Shown here: positions 11,538-22,757 of the stretch, piece after piece
Position numbering within the stretch: position 1 is the stretch's first letter
Layout of the letters: each line of letters starts with the position of its first letter
Program-made: the position numbers and the translations under genes
Origin: Triglochin maritima
Taxonomy: Eukaryota; Streptophyta; Magnoliopsida; Alismatales; Juncaginaceae
Direction: 5' to 3'
Length of the DNA stretch: 64,000 bases
Assembly: GCA_963682175.1 (NCBI GenBank)
Contig: OY821770.1
Coordinates: forward strand, 12,120,501-12,184,500
Notes under the pieces: generated by a model
Database searches by the model: none
Told to the model about the DNA's origin: nothing
What the model saw: the letters and a program-made list of their open reading frames with translations, nothing else

Positions 11538-13395
11538 CTCCCCTTAGATGATCACTGTTTGTTATACGTTTTTCAGTCTGTCTTCTTAAAAATCTTGTCA
11601 AATAAAACCTTGTGGGACAAAAACTTGGTGAAGGGAAAAAGAGTATAGAGTGTATAATTCTCCTCATTACTTTAATATACATTTACAGACTCCCTTAAAT
11701 AATATGCGTTATGTTATGTCTCGATAAAAATTTCGCTACAAAACCCAATGGGAAAATAGCTAAGGTAAAAAGAACGCATGACATAGGTTAATACAATTGT
11801 AAAATATGTCTCGTTAAAAACTTTTAACCAATAAAAACCTTGTAGGATAAAAATTGACAAAGGAAAAAAGAATACAACTATATGTCTTCTGAGCTTTATC
11901 CTTAAGGGATAATCGTACTTCAAGGATGATAACTAGAAATCCATTCTCCCTGATTCGTAGTTCACCAACTTGCATAAAGATTACAACGACTACACAATAA
12001 CACAAAATAGTTTGTGATTTTTTTATTGTTGTGGATCAGACATATAGGAAGCATCACTGAAGTAAATCTTTATATCATGAATATAGTTAAATATTGATAG
12101 ATCCGTAAAGAGGTAACGAAAAATATGTTGAACGTCATTTGAATGTTTTTGAAAAAACATTATGCATAAATAAACAATCATTGTGAATGTATTAGGTCTA
12201 GTTTTATATCCAATATATTCTATGACGTTCTAGGAAATGAACTTCAGGTCCTAATCCAACATCTTTAGTTATATATAATTAGATCTTTAAATAATATCCT
12301 AGTGTTTACACAATACAAAGATAATATGTGATTCCTGTGTTTTCTAGGTGAACTTCCTTTGTATAATATATTTTTATATATTTAAATCATTGTAACAATT
12401 CTCTTCTCGGGAATGTTCGAGCTGCAAATCGAGGGGGAAAGTTGGCTTTTCTCTAGTCAGTTATTTTAAAATTTATCATTCAAATATTTCAGTAGTGTTT
12501 AATCTTTTCAGGAGCTCCTTTCATATAATTCTATGAGATGATATGCACATTCTCTTTGTTTATTCATATAGTGATCTTTTCATAAATTATATCGTATGTT
12601 TTCATTATAATTTGCCTTAGGTCATTTAATCCTTCAGGGACTCTCGTATAAATATCACTATCAAGTTACTTATAAAAAAATTAAGTCACAACATATCTCA
12701 TATGTTTATCTATATTTATGTCATACTGATCATGTAACATAATGTAATATTATACATTTCGAGAGAATGAGTAAAATCAAAATGGATGTTGGGTCCTACG
12801 AAAACTCTTGTGTCACTACTCGCTTTATAATGTACCACTATTTTATTGTAATGTGATTTCTATTCACATTTTTCAGAAATCAGGACTACAAGTCCAAACA
12901 ATATGTTTATTAAGCAATTGTAGTTCTACATTGTTCGCCTTCTTTTATTCATTTCAAATTCGAATGTTTCTGGCATTCTTATAATATTATAGGTTCTGGA
13001 TCCAAATTTTCTCTTGTTTTAGCATGCTACTAAGAAGGTGAATTAGTCATCGACAATAACTTCAATTATTATGTGTTTCTCTCTCATATCAACATCAATG
13101 ATTGCAACTTGTATAATAATCAAATCCTCATCGTTTCCCAAAATACTAGGATTTGGCCGTTATGTATCCCCGACATTGTTACATTGCCAGCAGCTGTTTT
13201 CATTTTATCAGGTTTATATTCCTCAGGAATAACCTCTTCAGGATGTGTAATGAGTGAGTAACTTTGATTTTCATTTCTACAAATAATATATGTTTTAGTC
13301 CACGCTTCTGGCATTGGTTGAGCTCAAATATATTTTATCACGTGGAGATCTTGACTTTATGTTCTGTACATGTACCATTTCTAGTAATACAAGAC
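11538..13395 (-). mobile_element. Old retroelement internal debris, segment 1
   Basis: AT-rich sequence following the short LTR. Phrases such as AACCTTGTGGGACAAAAAC (11608) and a near match at 11837 recur, as do TTCAGGGAC-type phrases (12643, and later 15038 and 19398) in the matching segments on the other side of later insertions. That suggests one interrupted element. I see no intact gag or pol; a 64-codon minus-strand ORF at 13120-13314 is unassigned. Confidence 0.45.
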
Positions 13396-13884
13396 TTAGT
13401 TGTAGAATCGTAAGAGTCTAATTCTAATCACTTTTTAGGCTAATTACCTACTTGTTTAAGCAATCAAGAATATGCAACGGAATTAAAAATTAAACAAGCA
13501 AGTAAAGAGGAAATAAGAAAGCCACAATGAGACAAGGGATTTTTATAGATGTTTGGCACCCCACCTGGGTCCTAGTCATGTCTTGTAAGCTCCGTTCACG
13601 ACGTCACTAACCACTCCCCGTTCTGGTCCGGGAGAGAACGACTTTACAATCTTCAAACTCGCGAACAACCCTCGTCGAGCTTGACTCCTCCTCTAACGTC
13701 TTTACTTGACTTTGACAGCAACAAACTTGAGTGGGACAATCACTATCTAAACTTGAGCACACTTGAGAAAGATAAGGAATTGATCTTAAGTGTGGAAAAT
13801 GAAGCTTGGAGTGTTGGAATGATATCTCTAATGTATGAGGCAAATATGTGTGGGACAGTTGTGTAAAATGGTGTTGGGAACACC

Positions 13885-13892
13885 TATTTATA
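13885..13892 (-). promoter_or_regulatory. TATA box of LTR C
   Basis: The minus strand reads TATAAATA. It lies about 97 bp from the nearest palindrome of the array at 13990-14427, in the same order (array, then TATA) as in the other families. Confidence 0.6.
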
Positions 13893-13989
13893 AGCTCCTA
13901 AGGTGTTATAGTCGTTGGGGTTAATTGGGTTAGAGTTTGTGTAAGAAACACAAAACAGAAACCTACAAGATGCATTTCAGCATAAGTTC

Positions 13990-14427
13990 GGTCGACCGGA
14001 TCAGGCAGAACGATCGACCGGTTAAGGAACGGTTGACCGCCAAAGGTTATGACTTAGGTACACTTAAGTTAACGGTCGAACATCGAGATAGGTTCAGTTG
14101 ACCGAAAACTTCCGGACTCTACTGGGTTGGCGAAAATGATCATGTTCGGTTGAACGATCCAAAGTCTTCGGTTGACCGAAAACGTCCAGGCAATTGCACA
14201 AATTGGAGACACTAAAAGTTCGGTCGACCGATAGGTAAAATGTATTTTGGGATATTTGTGAATAATTCGAATACGATTGTTGGTATAATACGACAAGTCT
14301 AATGGTCCGAAAATTATTGTTACACGGTCGACCAAAAATGTCTGGACGATCGACCGAACTGATGGTAGGAAACACTAACTCGATAATTGATCACTCGGTC
14401 GACCGAGAGGTTTGGTTTGGTCGACTG
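13990..14427. repeat. GGTCGACCG palindrome array in LTR C
   Basis: Exact GGTCGACCG at 13990, 14222 and 14397, with variants GATCGACCGG (14012), GGTTGACCG (14031), GGTTGACCGA (14170), GGTCGACCA (14326), GATCGACCGA (14349) and GGTCGACTG (14419). Copies are sparser and less regularly spaced than in family A. Confidence 0.8.
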
Positions 14428-14808
14428 AATGTGGGCAGACAGTTCAGGTTAAGTGTTAGTGTTTTTCAGTCTAAGTTTGGGTGATCTATTGAAGTCCAAA
14501 TGATGTGAAATTTTGTATGTGACTTTTATAAGGAACCTAATGTGTATGTGAGTTGATTTTAGCTCAAGTATGCTCAATTACACAATGTTCCTAAGACTCA
14601 AAGAAAACAAGATTACATGTCTTCAATATAGCTTTAATACATGTCTTGACTTGATTTCCTTTCTTTCTTGAGTCTTGATCACCTGTAGAGGTTAGCACAA
14701 TACAATATATATGTTATGCAATATGTGTGCTACTCTACATGATTACAATTAAGATTAGGTTGATTAAATCATCAAAACATAGATTAAGTCCAAAAAGGCA
14801 ACATTAGT

Positions 14809-15900
14809 CACTCATTTGTGATCGATAAACATGTATGGCAATTACTTGCTAGATAATGTAAGTTAATAATTTTATGAACTTCAGACTCAACTATACTTGA
14901 ACGTATATTCTCTTATGAACTTCATGTTCAATATAGTACATTTTCTTGATATTCTTTAAGCTTCTGGCTGTCTTTCAATAATGCCAAAAAAATGTGCATC
15001 TCTATATATAATTGTTGGATTAGACAATAAAATGCATCGCCCTTCAGGGACTTCAAATTTTTTATCATTAGCAAGAATATATATCTTGCTGAAATGTCCA
15101 ATTTAATTTGAGGCCACTAAATTGTTGAGGTTGTAATAAAAAAATATGTTAAAGAAATCGTAGATGGGAAACATTTCATTCAATATCGTAAAAGTAAAAT
15201 AGGTGAACATTCATAACATGATGTATATCTAATATAAAAAAAATTATTTTATGAATAATATCAGCAGGTACGCACATTAATATATCATGTACAATTTTTT
15301 TAAGATCTCATAATGATCCATATTGAGAGATATATTTTATAAGCAGATGGACTCTCATTTTATTGTGCTACCCTCATTTTTGTTCAACTAGTAAATGTCG
15401 ATTAAGTTATCAAAAATACAAGATCACTGTCGATACCTATAATAAATACAATGATAACTTCATTTTGGAACTTCTCGGTTGGTATCTCAAGTTACGTCAT
15501 TTGAGAGTCATTTAAATATTTAATTACTTTGTATTTGCACAATTTATTTTTCCACCGTGTATGCTCTTTTCTTTCACTATGCTTTGTAACGTGTTTTTCG
15601 GGGACATGATCCAAATTACGATGACATATATTGTGATTTTACAATAACATAATGCTTATGACTTTCAATCACAAGTAATACAAAACACTAGTAATCATAT
15701 CACACGAAAAGATAGAGCCCGTGGATACACACTTAATTGAAGAATCTTCTCATTCTTTAATGGATGGTCATATAAAATTTCAACAACATTTGTCATCATA
15801 TCTGACTCAATGTATGAAAAATACATGATCTTTGTCATATATTATGACCACCCACAATAAACATCAATGATGTATTATTTAGGCACCGTCAGGTTTATTT
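14809..15900 (-). mobile_element. Old retroelement internal debris, segment 2
   Basis: Continuation of the AT-rich element interrupted by solo LTR C. It contains repeated short phrases (GAACTTCA near 14876 and 14916, CCTTCAGGGAC near 15041) but no recognisable reading frame. It ends at the CACTA insertion. Confidence 0.4.
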
Positions 15901-15978
15901 TGACACGGGTGCAGAATAAGAAATAGGCGTCACGATATATACGTCGTATCCCTAAACGACAGATGCCTAACATTATAG

Positions 15979-16224
15979 GATCCACTCCTCCGCAGCCTCT
16001 GCGTCATACTGCCCCAGAAAGGTAGGCAGATGCTGGCGCATAAACCGGTCATGCATAGCACCAGTCCCCGTCTACCCAGTCTGTGTTGTTTGCTGTTGTA
16101 GCATCTCTGTCAAACGTCCGACCGTATCGAACAACGTCTGACGCTCATCCTCCCAAGCCTCATCCCTCGCAGTCTCACTCTCACCGCAAGTATGGGCAAC
16201 GGCCTTCCCCCGTCTAGGAGGCAT
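15979..16224 (-). pseudogene. Start of Gypsy (Ty3) gag, truncated
   Basis: The minus-strand frame starts MPPRRGKAV at 16224 and reads through ETARDEAWEDERQTLFDTVG to a TAG at 16074. Past the stop the same frame continues with DRFMRQHLPTFLGQYDAEAA and EEWI, the typical plant Gypsy gag block with a proline-x-phenylalanine core before EEWI. Homology ends at about 15979, where CACTA sequence begins. The gag is only about 80 residues of a normal several-hundred-residue protein. It lies at the right distance from the primer binding site (16333-16344) to be the element's own gag. Confidence 0.8.
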
Positions 16225-16332
16225 CTGCCAAGGAAACAAGACGATCATCAATATAAAATATGTATGCATGATCCTCTAAACCTAACTCCTAACTCAAAGG
16301 TGGTTTCTTTGGACAAGTACGCCGAGATCAAC

Positions 16333-16344
16333 GCTCTAATACCA
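16333..16344 (-). other. Primer binding site of the Gypsy B element
   Basis: The minus strand reads TGGTATTAGAGC, one mismatch from the initiator tRNA-Met site TGGTATCAGAGC. It lies three bases from the LTR end at 16348. Orientation is minus strand. Confidence 0.8.
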
Positions 16345-17209
16345 AATTGTAACGTCCCGAAAATAGCGGAAAATTTAAACAATAATAAAGACCGTCAACG
16401 GTCAACACCGGGCACGTCACAGGAAAACAGACCAACATATATATAAAATATATAAGATGTAGATCCACGTGGAAGTCAAACTATACAAATGAGTCAACTG
16501 TGATTACAACAAAACTGAATATACATGTAATCACTACCTCAACAAAAGAAAGATATACAATAGAACAGGATCTGATCCCGGGGGCACCCTCCTCGGTCAC
16601 CGCCTGACTCTAATGCTACTCGCTACCTGAAATGCAAACAAACAAACATGCCTGAGTTCCCTGCAGGAACCCCGTATACCAAACCTCCTAAAATACAAAA
16701 AGGAAATTAAAGACAATGCAATGTAGTGCACATGATCATCCACCTCGGGCCCACAATAATGCCCTCACCGCCTCCGCGGCACTGAACCGCTCCTGCCACT
16801 AGGGTCAAGTCAGTCCACCGCTGCCTCGCAAGGGTCAGTCGACACCACTGCTCCCCAAAAGTGCAGGAAGGAACCCCCGGTACACGCCGCCACCCCAGGA
16901 GCGAGTCAGCCCGCTGAATACACAACTCGGGTCAGATGACAGTCGCTGCTCCCCCAAGAGCCGCCAGACGCGCACCCTGCCGGAACATCCTCGGCCTACT
17001 GCTAAACCCTCGCAAACTGCCCAAGGTTTACGGCACACATCCCTCACACCCCGTTCGGTAAGAGAGGCAACAGTAATACAATAATACGCCTTCGTCGAAG
17101 GTGAAATCCGTAGCTCTCAAGGCCGGTAATCGACCATCGCCTCGGAGCCGGTAGTCGACCTGTACTCAACGGATCGCGTATGGATAAATCCACCAACCTG
17201 CGGCAGATC

Positions 17210-17847
17210 GGTCGACCGCTAAAAGCACACCGGTCGACCGGTCCCCCACACAGTACACGGTACTATACAAACAAGTCTACCGGTCGAACCACGCCAACTG
17301 AATTACCGACCAATCGGTCGAACAAAAGTCATCTAGCGGTCGACCGTTTGGAAGGTCTACGCTATACCAATTTATATAATATATATATATCTAACCAATC
17401 GAACCAAGGGGTCGTTCAACCGATAACAGGAATCTCAGTATCTTTCCCAAGTGACATTCGGTCGACCGGAACTGCTATACAGTTCGACCGAAACACCACA
17501 TGCACTCTACTGCTTAATTAAAATGCTCAGTCGGTCGACCGAAAGTTAAAGAGCGGTCGACCGTTTTGATGGTCAAAGCTCCCAACCGACTTAGCATCGA
17601 ATAGATCGGTCGAACAAGGTTAAGGGCGTTCGACCGTTTAATAACTCAAAACCCCCAACCGACCCATTCTCATTGTTATTTGGTCGACCGGCTAAGTGGT
17701 CCCGTTCGATCGATAACAGCATCACCCATTTTTCCCGCACGAATTTGGCATAACGATCGACCGTCCATAGACATCGTTCGACCGTTCGCGGGTGCAAAAC
17801 AATATAATAATAGGATCGGTCGACTGCCCACAGGCACCGGTCGACCG
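17210..17847. repeat. Palindrome array in Gypsy B 5' LTR
   Basis: About eight exact GGTCGACCG sites (for example 17210, 17337, 17459, 17532 and 17839) are mixed with half-decayed relatives (GGTCGAACCA, GTTCGACCGT, GATCGACCGT, GGTCGACTG). They are spread over 640 bp, looser than the family A array. A TATA-like TATTATTG on the minus strand is at 17079-17086, about 124 bp beyond the last site. Confidence 0.8.
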
Positions 17848-17997
17848 ATCGTCGTCTTCAACCTCTGAATTGGTTGCAATCTGACGGGGAATTTGACACC
17901 AACGTCGATCCCCAACACTCACAAAGCTCATGTGAGTTATAATGAAGATTTGGCATACCTTTTGGTCGAGTGAAGAAGCCTCCCGAACTTGAGCCAC

Positions 17998-18085
17998 TTC
18001 ACTCCTCTTCTTCTTCCTTCTTCTTCTTCTTCTTCTCCTCCTCTTCTTCTTCTTCTCTTCTTCTTCTCCTTCACTTCTTCTTCTC
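17998..18085. repeat. CTT/TTC microsatellite
   Basis: An imperfect (CTT)n/(CCT)n pyrimidine tract inside LTR B. The matching part of the other B solo LTRs (20880-20945 and 46198-46280) also has CT-rich stretches. It is therefore an ancestral property of the LTR's 5' portion, and the glutamate/lysine-rich minus-strand ORF across it is a by-product. Confidence 0.85.
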
Positions 18086-18327
18086 TCCAAACTCTTCTCT
18101 CACTCTCTGGTTGTTCAATTGAAGGAAAAAACGTTTTAGGTAAAACTTATCTAACTATATATACCTACTTTAATTAACCACCTCCATCTCCTCCAATCCT
18201 ACATCAACACCTCATCTCTCAATTCTTATCCAATTCCTCCACCTCATCCTTCACTAATCATGGCTTAATTAGGTTAATTAGGTTTAGTTTAGTTAATTAA
18301 GATGTTTAGGTTAGGTTATTACAATAA

Positions 18328-18357
18328 CCGACGCCTATACGAAGACATAGGCGTCGG
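18328..18357. repeat. CACTA subterminal inverted repeat (hairpin)
   Basis: A perfect 11-bp inverted repeat, CCGACGCCTAT and ATAGGCGTCGG, with an 8-base spacer. Related half-sites recur down to the right terminus of the CACTA element, as expected for subterminal transposase-binding repeats. Confidence 0.8.
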
Positions 18358-18938
18358 TCTTACAGTTGTCCAACATCTATAGGGTGTATAGGCGTTTGCC
18401 TATGTGGAGTCGATGTCTATACGATGCATAGACGTCGACCTAATATAACAACGACGCTTATTGAAAGACTGGTTGCTGCAATGAAATATGTATTGGAATG
18501 TTTTGTTCTTAGTGTTAAGATAGTGACAATTATCATGGCGTTGTAGGTGTTGTAGTTTAGTCCCATATTGGAGAAGAATTTTTGGTTGGTGGGATTGTTG
18601 TACTTCACCACTCATTTACTTTTAAATGGGAGTTGGTTACCATACTACAATAGGCAAGTGAATTATATATTATATATATATATTTAATGGTCCAAAGATT
18701 GGCAGTTGGACTTAAGATGACCGGATTGTACTTAGAAATACGGTAGTATTGCAATGTATTTTTTTGATTATAAGGTATAGCTGACGTCTATACAGGGTAT
18801 AGACATCGGCCGTATAAGCCAACATCAATACACCAATGCATAGGCGTCGGGGACATATACGACGGTCGATGGACCGCCAAAATCCGTCGTATATACCCTT
18901 GTATATCCAACGTATATGGGCTTTCTGCACTAGTGTGA

Positions 18939-20699
18939 CTACTTGACCTTTTTGAGAGTCACTTTGACCTCTTTATATTTCACCTAGATTTCACCATTTA
19001 GAGGGAAAAAATCGAGTGCATGTATGAAAATTGTAACATGAATATCACCATGTATATTTTAACCAAATAGCATGTGGCTTGAGAAGAGACTTCAGGGCCT
19101 ATTTCTCAAGTTTGCTACTTCAATGGTCACTTAAACATTTATGACTCAATATGTGTTTCAGGCATAGTCATATGAATGCAACGATTGACTGAGAAACTTT
19201 ATATTTCTTATTGGACATGTACTTCTGCTAAAGCACTAATTATTCATATAGAAAATGGAACAAAAATTCCCTTTTTTATGCACTTTATTATTCGTGATCT
19301 TCTAGTCATGAAATTTGACTTTTGATGTAATGTGATGAACAGATAACAATACACATCAAGTTATATAAAAAAACACAACCTTTTGATGATCATATGGATC
19401 CTTCAGGGACCAGTTCATATGAAAATTCTCGATTTTCTACATCTTCATGAAAAATATTTTCAAGTAAATATTAATGAATTAACCTTCCGAGCTAATGTAC
19501 ATATTGTATATTCAAAAATTAATGACCCAATTCTAATAGAGATGTGAATATTGACATCAAATTCTTATACTAGATTATTACTTCTGGTAAAATCTAATTT
19601 AACAAATTATGTTTTGGCATGCTAATAAACTGGTTCAGCAAATCATGGACGTATCCATATGTGTAATCAAATAAATAAATAAATCATATGTCACACGCAT
19701 AGATTGTCAATACTCAATCTCAACCATGAATAATATTGTCCTTTTGTTATGAAAGAAATTAAAGCCAAATCAATATACGATCCTCATTTGTCAAGGTCCA
19801 TATGCAATGCATAACAATTATCAAACTCTTGTATCTTCGTCTTGTCTTTGGTATTTTCAAGAGTAACAAGTTGGATTCAACCTCCATAATCCATGATAAA
19901 TAATTCTTATCCATTATATAAGCATAGAGTTAAAAGTCATAATGGGTGAGCATTGAAACATAATTGGTACATGTAACTTATGACCACTTTTTAACCTATA
20001 TATAGAGTACTACTTATCTATACATGCTAAAATAGCTCAAAAGGGATATTTTAATGTGCTTGAACCATACCATAAACATAAGTGCTTATTAGCAATTCTA
20101 AAAGCAACATATAGCTATCCTTCCTTTTCCTTTCTTTTTACGAAATTGACATGACATATACTATGCACCGCGTGTGTAAATATAAAATTAATTATCTCAT
20201 GATAAACAAATATACAATCAAGATGTTAAGTAAAATGACCGAATACATACATATTTCGATCATTACCCTTTTGTCAATAATACAAATCAATAAAGGTGAA
20301 ATTTCACAATAAAGCAAAAGTGGGAATCATTTGAATCTTAATGATTACAATAAATTAGGATCAATGGGCATGAATTTGCATTTATAAGTATGCATAAAAG
20401 AAACAGGAAAGCTCATTATGCTAGTAAATCATATGCATCAATTAAGTAATAATGACCTCTTATTAAAATGAATGAATTTACTCAAATCACATGAATTATA
20501 AATCATTCTTTGTTTTGTATGATATAATCTTATCTTAAACATAGTAACATAGATATGCAACTTTGTTTTCATGCACATATGATTCAAAAAATATCATATT
20601 TCATAATACGTGCGTATTTGACTTCCTTCTAATATATCAGTGTAATGCCAAGTAATAGAAACCAAAAAAATGGAATTTGTACCTCACAAATATTAAAGC
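18939..20699 (-). mobile_element. Old retroelement internal debris, segment 3
   Basis: AT-rich, non-coding continuation of the interrupted element, between the CACTA insertion and the Gypsy B solo LTR. It repeats phrases seen in segments 1 and 2 (CTTCAGGG near 19090, CCTTCAGGGAC near 19399). I find no gene here. Confidence 0.4.
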
Positions 20700-21245
20700 A
20701 TTCCTGTTATATCCCTAACCCTCGTTGGGGTGCTAAGAGTGATTGGTGAAGGAATGGGTTGATGGGACGGTTGGTATGGTGAGGTGATGGGGTATGGAGG
20801 GGGTGTGCGTGTGGGTGTAGGGGGATGGTGAGGGTGTTGGTGCTGGTCCTTTTAAGGACGATGGATGCAAAACCTCACATTTCTTCTCTCTCCCTCACTC
20901 TTTCTGTCTTTCTCACATTTCTCCTCACACTCATCTCCTCCTCCAAGGTGTCGGTCCGGCAGTGGCGGCGGGAGCTGGAGCCTGAGGTGGTAGTGACGGT
21001 GTAGCATGCTGGTAGACGCGAGTGTGGTCGGTGTGGAGGCGCACGTGAAGCTGACCGGAAGAGGTTGCAGGTGAGATCCGGCGATCGTCGACAACCGCGA
21101 GAAGAAAGGCATGCCAAGTTCTTCCATTAGTTGTTGCTCGCACTTGTGTATGCGTGAGTTTGGCTTGTCGCTGGAGGTCGAAGACCTCACCGATGACAAA
21201 GGCATCAAGTTATACTTGGCAAGGCCAGCTTGATGTCAGTTAACT

Positions 21246-21777
21246 GTCGACCGGTGTTTGTTTGCGATCGATTAGTCTTAGTGTAAATCTCTAATTTTAC
21301 CCAACGTCGGTCGAACGAAGCCTTATGGTGGTCGACCGGTTGAGCATATTTTGTTGGGTTCAGAGAGTTCATGTTGTTTTTAGTCTAACGGGACCCTGAG
21401 CCGTTCGACCGTTGCTTGGTGATTTTGGGTGGACCGAGCGTTGACCATCTAAACGATCGACCACTCTAGACTATGGTCTGACCTGTGAATTAAGTTCACT
21501 TATTGTTTGATCGACTATTTGATGTATGGTTCGACCGATAGTGAATGTATGTGAGCCCCTGATTTTGGTCGAACGGGACCCCTGAGTCGTTCGACCATTA
21601 TCTTGATTTTGACTTAAGTCTTAGTCCAGATTTTGACCATGTAGCAGTCGACCGATTTTCACATTTTGTTCGACCATTAGGGCTTGAGTTGTGAGCCCGG
21701 AGTTCGACCGATTGTAGGCATCTGTTCGACTTGTTCCTTTGGGATCGGTCGACCGGTGCACCTTCTTCGGTCGACCG
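21246..21777. repeat. Palindrome array in Gypsy B solo LTR
   Basis: Exact GGTCGACCG sites include those at 21747 and 21769 and a TGGTCGACCGG site near 21331. Many asymmetric relatives lie between them (GTTCGACCGT, GGTCGAACG, GATCGACTA, GTTCGACCAT). The array ends 170 bp before the TATA-like box at 21947. Confidence 0.8.
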
Positions 21778-21946
21778 TTTGGGCCCAGAACTGAATCCTC
21801 ATCCTAATGGAGTGTCAACTCTTATCCACAGAAACCCGTGTCCTCGCCTAAAGTGTGAGACGGAAGGTGACGGTGGGTTAGTTGGTTGTACCTGCCCAGG
21901 GATCGCCGTGTGAAAGAGTATGGATACTCGGGACGTGTCACTTCTG

Positions 21947-21954
21947 TATTATAG
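21947..21954 (+). promoter_or_regulatory. TATA-like box of Gypsy B LTR
   Basis: TATTATAG in a block conserved with the third B copy (47007-47014), preceded in both by GGGACGTGTC. It is a weak TATA match; conserved position is the main support. Confidence 0.45.
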
Positions 21955-22757
21955 AATGTGGCGTATTATAGGCTTTACTTGACTCATATTAGAGTAGTAA
22001 ACCGGGGGGATCGTGGATCCCAGTGCACGATGTTGCACGGCTCTACGGAGCGAGATGACCCAGCGGACTTCGGTCTAGATGAGTCGATTGGCCATCCTTA
22101 TGGGCGACAGATACCTTCGACTGACCTTGACGACGATGTTGCACCGTCCGATGTTGTTCCGGATGAGTTTGTCCTTGTCGATGTTGTTCCGGCAGGAGTC
22201 GTCCGATGTTGTTCCGGACGTGATGGCCCAACTGATATTTTTACGGCGGGTGTACTGACCGACGATGTATCCCGACAGGTAGCTTGGCTGTGGCACAGTC
22301 AGGTGAGATGGACTGACCTGAGCGACGACTCCGTCGGTGTGGTGTTGACCACGAGTGCAAATCTGTTACTACTGACGCAGACGTGCCTCACCAAACCCCA
22401 TGATTAGTGTAGTCGTGTGTGAGGTGTAGGGTGTGTTGCGTACTTTCCGTAAGATCGTATGTGCCTACAGTAGGTCCCTACGGGTGACCTGTTGATGGAT
22501 TGGTGGACTGATGTCCTTATTGACCCTTGTAGGGTGATGTTTACAGTTGCATTTTCTATTGTCATGCTACTAGTATGATAAGTTCATTTCTATATCTTGA
22601 GTATGCATATATGTGAGTTTTGTATACGGGATTTCCTTATGAAAACTCAGCCATTGTTTCATGTTTGCATTTTAGGACAGCAGTAGGTTCTGGCTGGTGA
22701 TGACCGAAGATGATGGCTCTCTGAGATCGGATCCTCATCATATTTCCTAGATTGTAT

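Larger units (their letters stand above)
13401..14803 (-). mobile_element. Solo LTR of family C with 5-bp TSD TTAGT
   Basis: A 1,403-bp unit with ends TGTAGAATCG...AAAAAGGCAACA, flanked by TTAGT (13396-13400 and 14804-14808). It is unlike families A and B in its ends and body. The minus-strand TATA box (13885-13892) lies downstream of the palindrome array, so the element probably reads on the minus strand, starting TGTTGCCTTTTTGG. I see no internal region, so it is a solo LTR. The superfamily cannot be told from the LTR alone. Confidence 0.85.
16348..18323 (-). mobile_element. 5' LTR of Gypsy family B (minus strand)
   Basis: A 1,976-bp LTR with minus-strand ends TGTAATAACCTAACC and CGGGACGTTACA, followed by a primer binding site and gag. 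The same ends bound the solo LTRs at 20705-25080 and 45999-48216, which read on the plus strand. The outer end at 18323 is intact, so it arrived by integration. The downstream part of the element was later lost, because gag stops at the CACTA junction. The interior has a palindrome array (17210-17847) and a pyrimidine-rich microsatellite near 18000. Confidence 0.88.
15904..18935. mobile_element. CACTA (CMC/EnSpm) element with TSD TGA, invaded by a Gypsy element
   Basis: The right end reads CTTTCTGCACTAGTG (18921-18935). The left end is a decayed counterpart, CACGGGTGCAGAA (15904-15916). Both are flanked by the 3-bp direct repeat TGA (15901-15903 and 18936-18938), as expected for CACTA. Subterminal copies of a TATAGGCGTC-like motif in both orientations fill 18324-18900, typical of transposase-binding repeats. 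Only about 75 bp of the left end and 612 bp of the right end are CACTA sequence. The middle (15979-18323) is a Gypsy 5' LTR, primer site and gag start. There is no CACTA transposase, so this copy is non-autonomous. Confidence 0.85.

Noticed and set aside
13120..13314. Possible gag or protease fragment (64 codons, minus strand)
   Set aside because: The frame ends in stops on both sides and I cannot match it to a retroviral-type domain, so it stays unassigned.
17722..18090. 122-codon minus-strand ORF rich in Glu, Lys and Arg
   Set aside because: It is a translation of the CTT/CCT microsatellite in LTR B.
21958..22407. 149-codon plus-strand ORF
   Set aside because: It is inside the Gypsy B solo LTR downstream of its TATA-like box. 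The homologous stretch in the copy at 45999-48216 does not keep the same frame or length.
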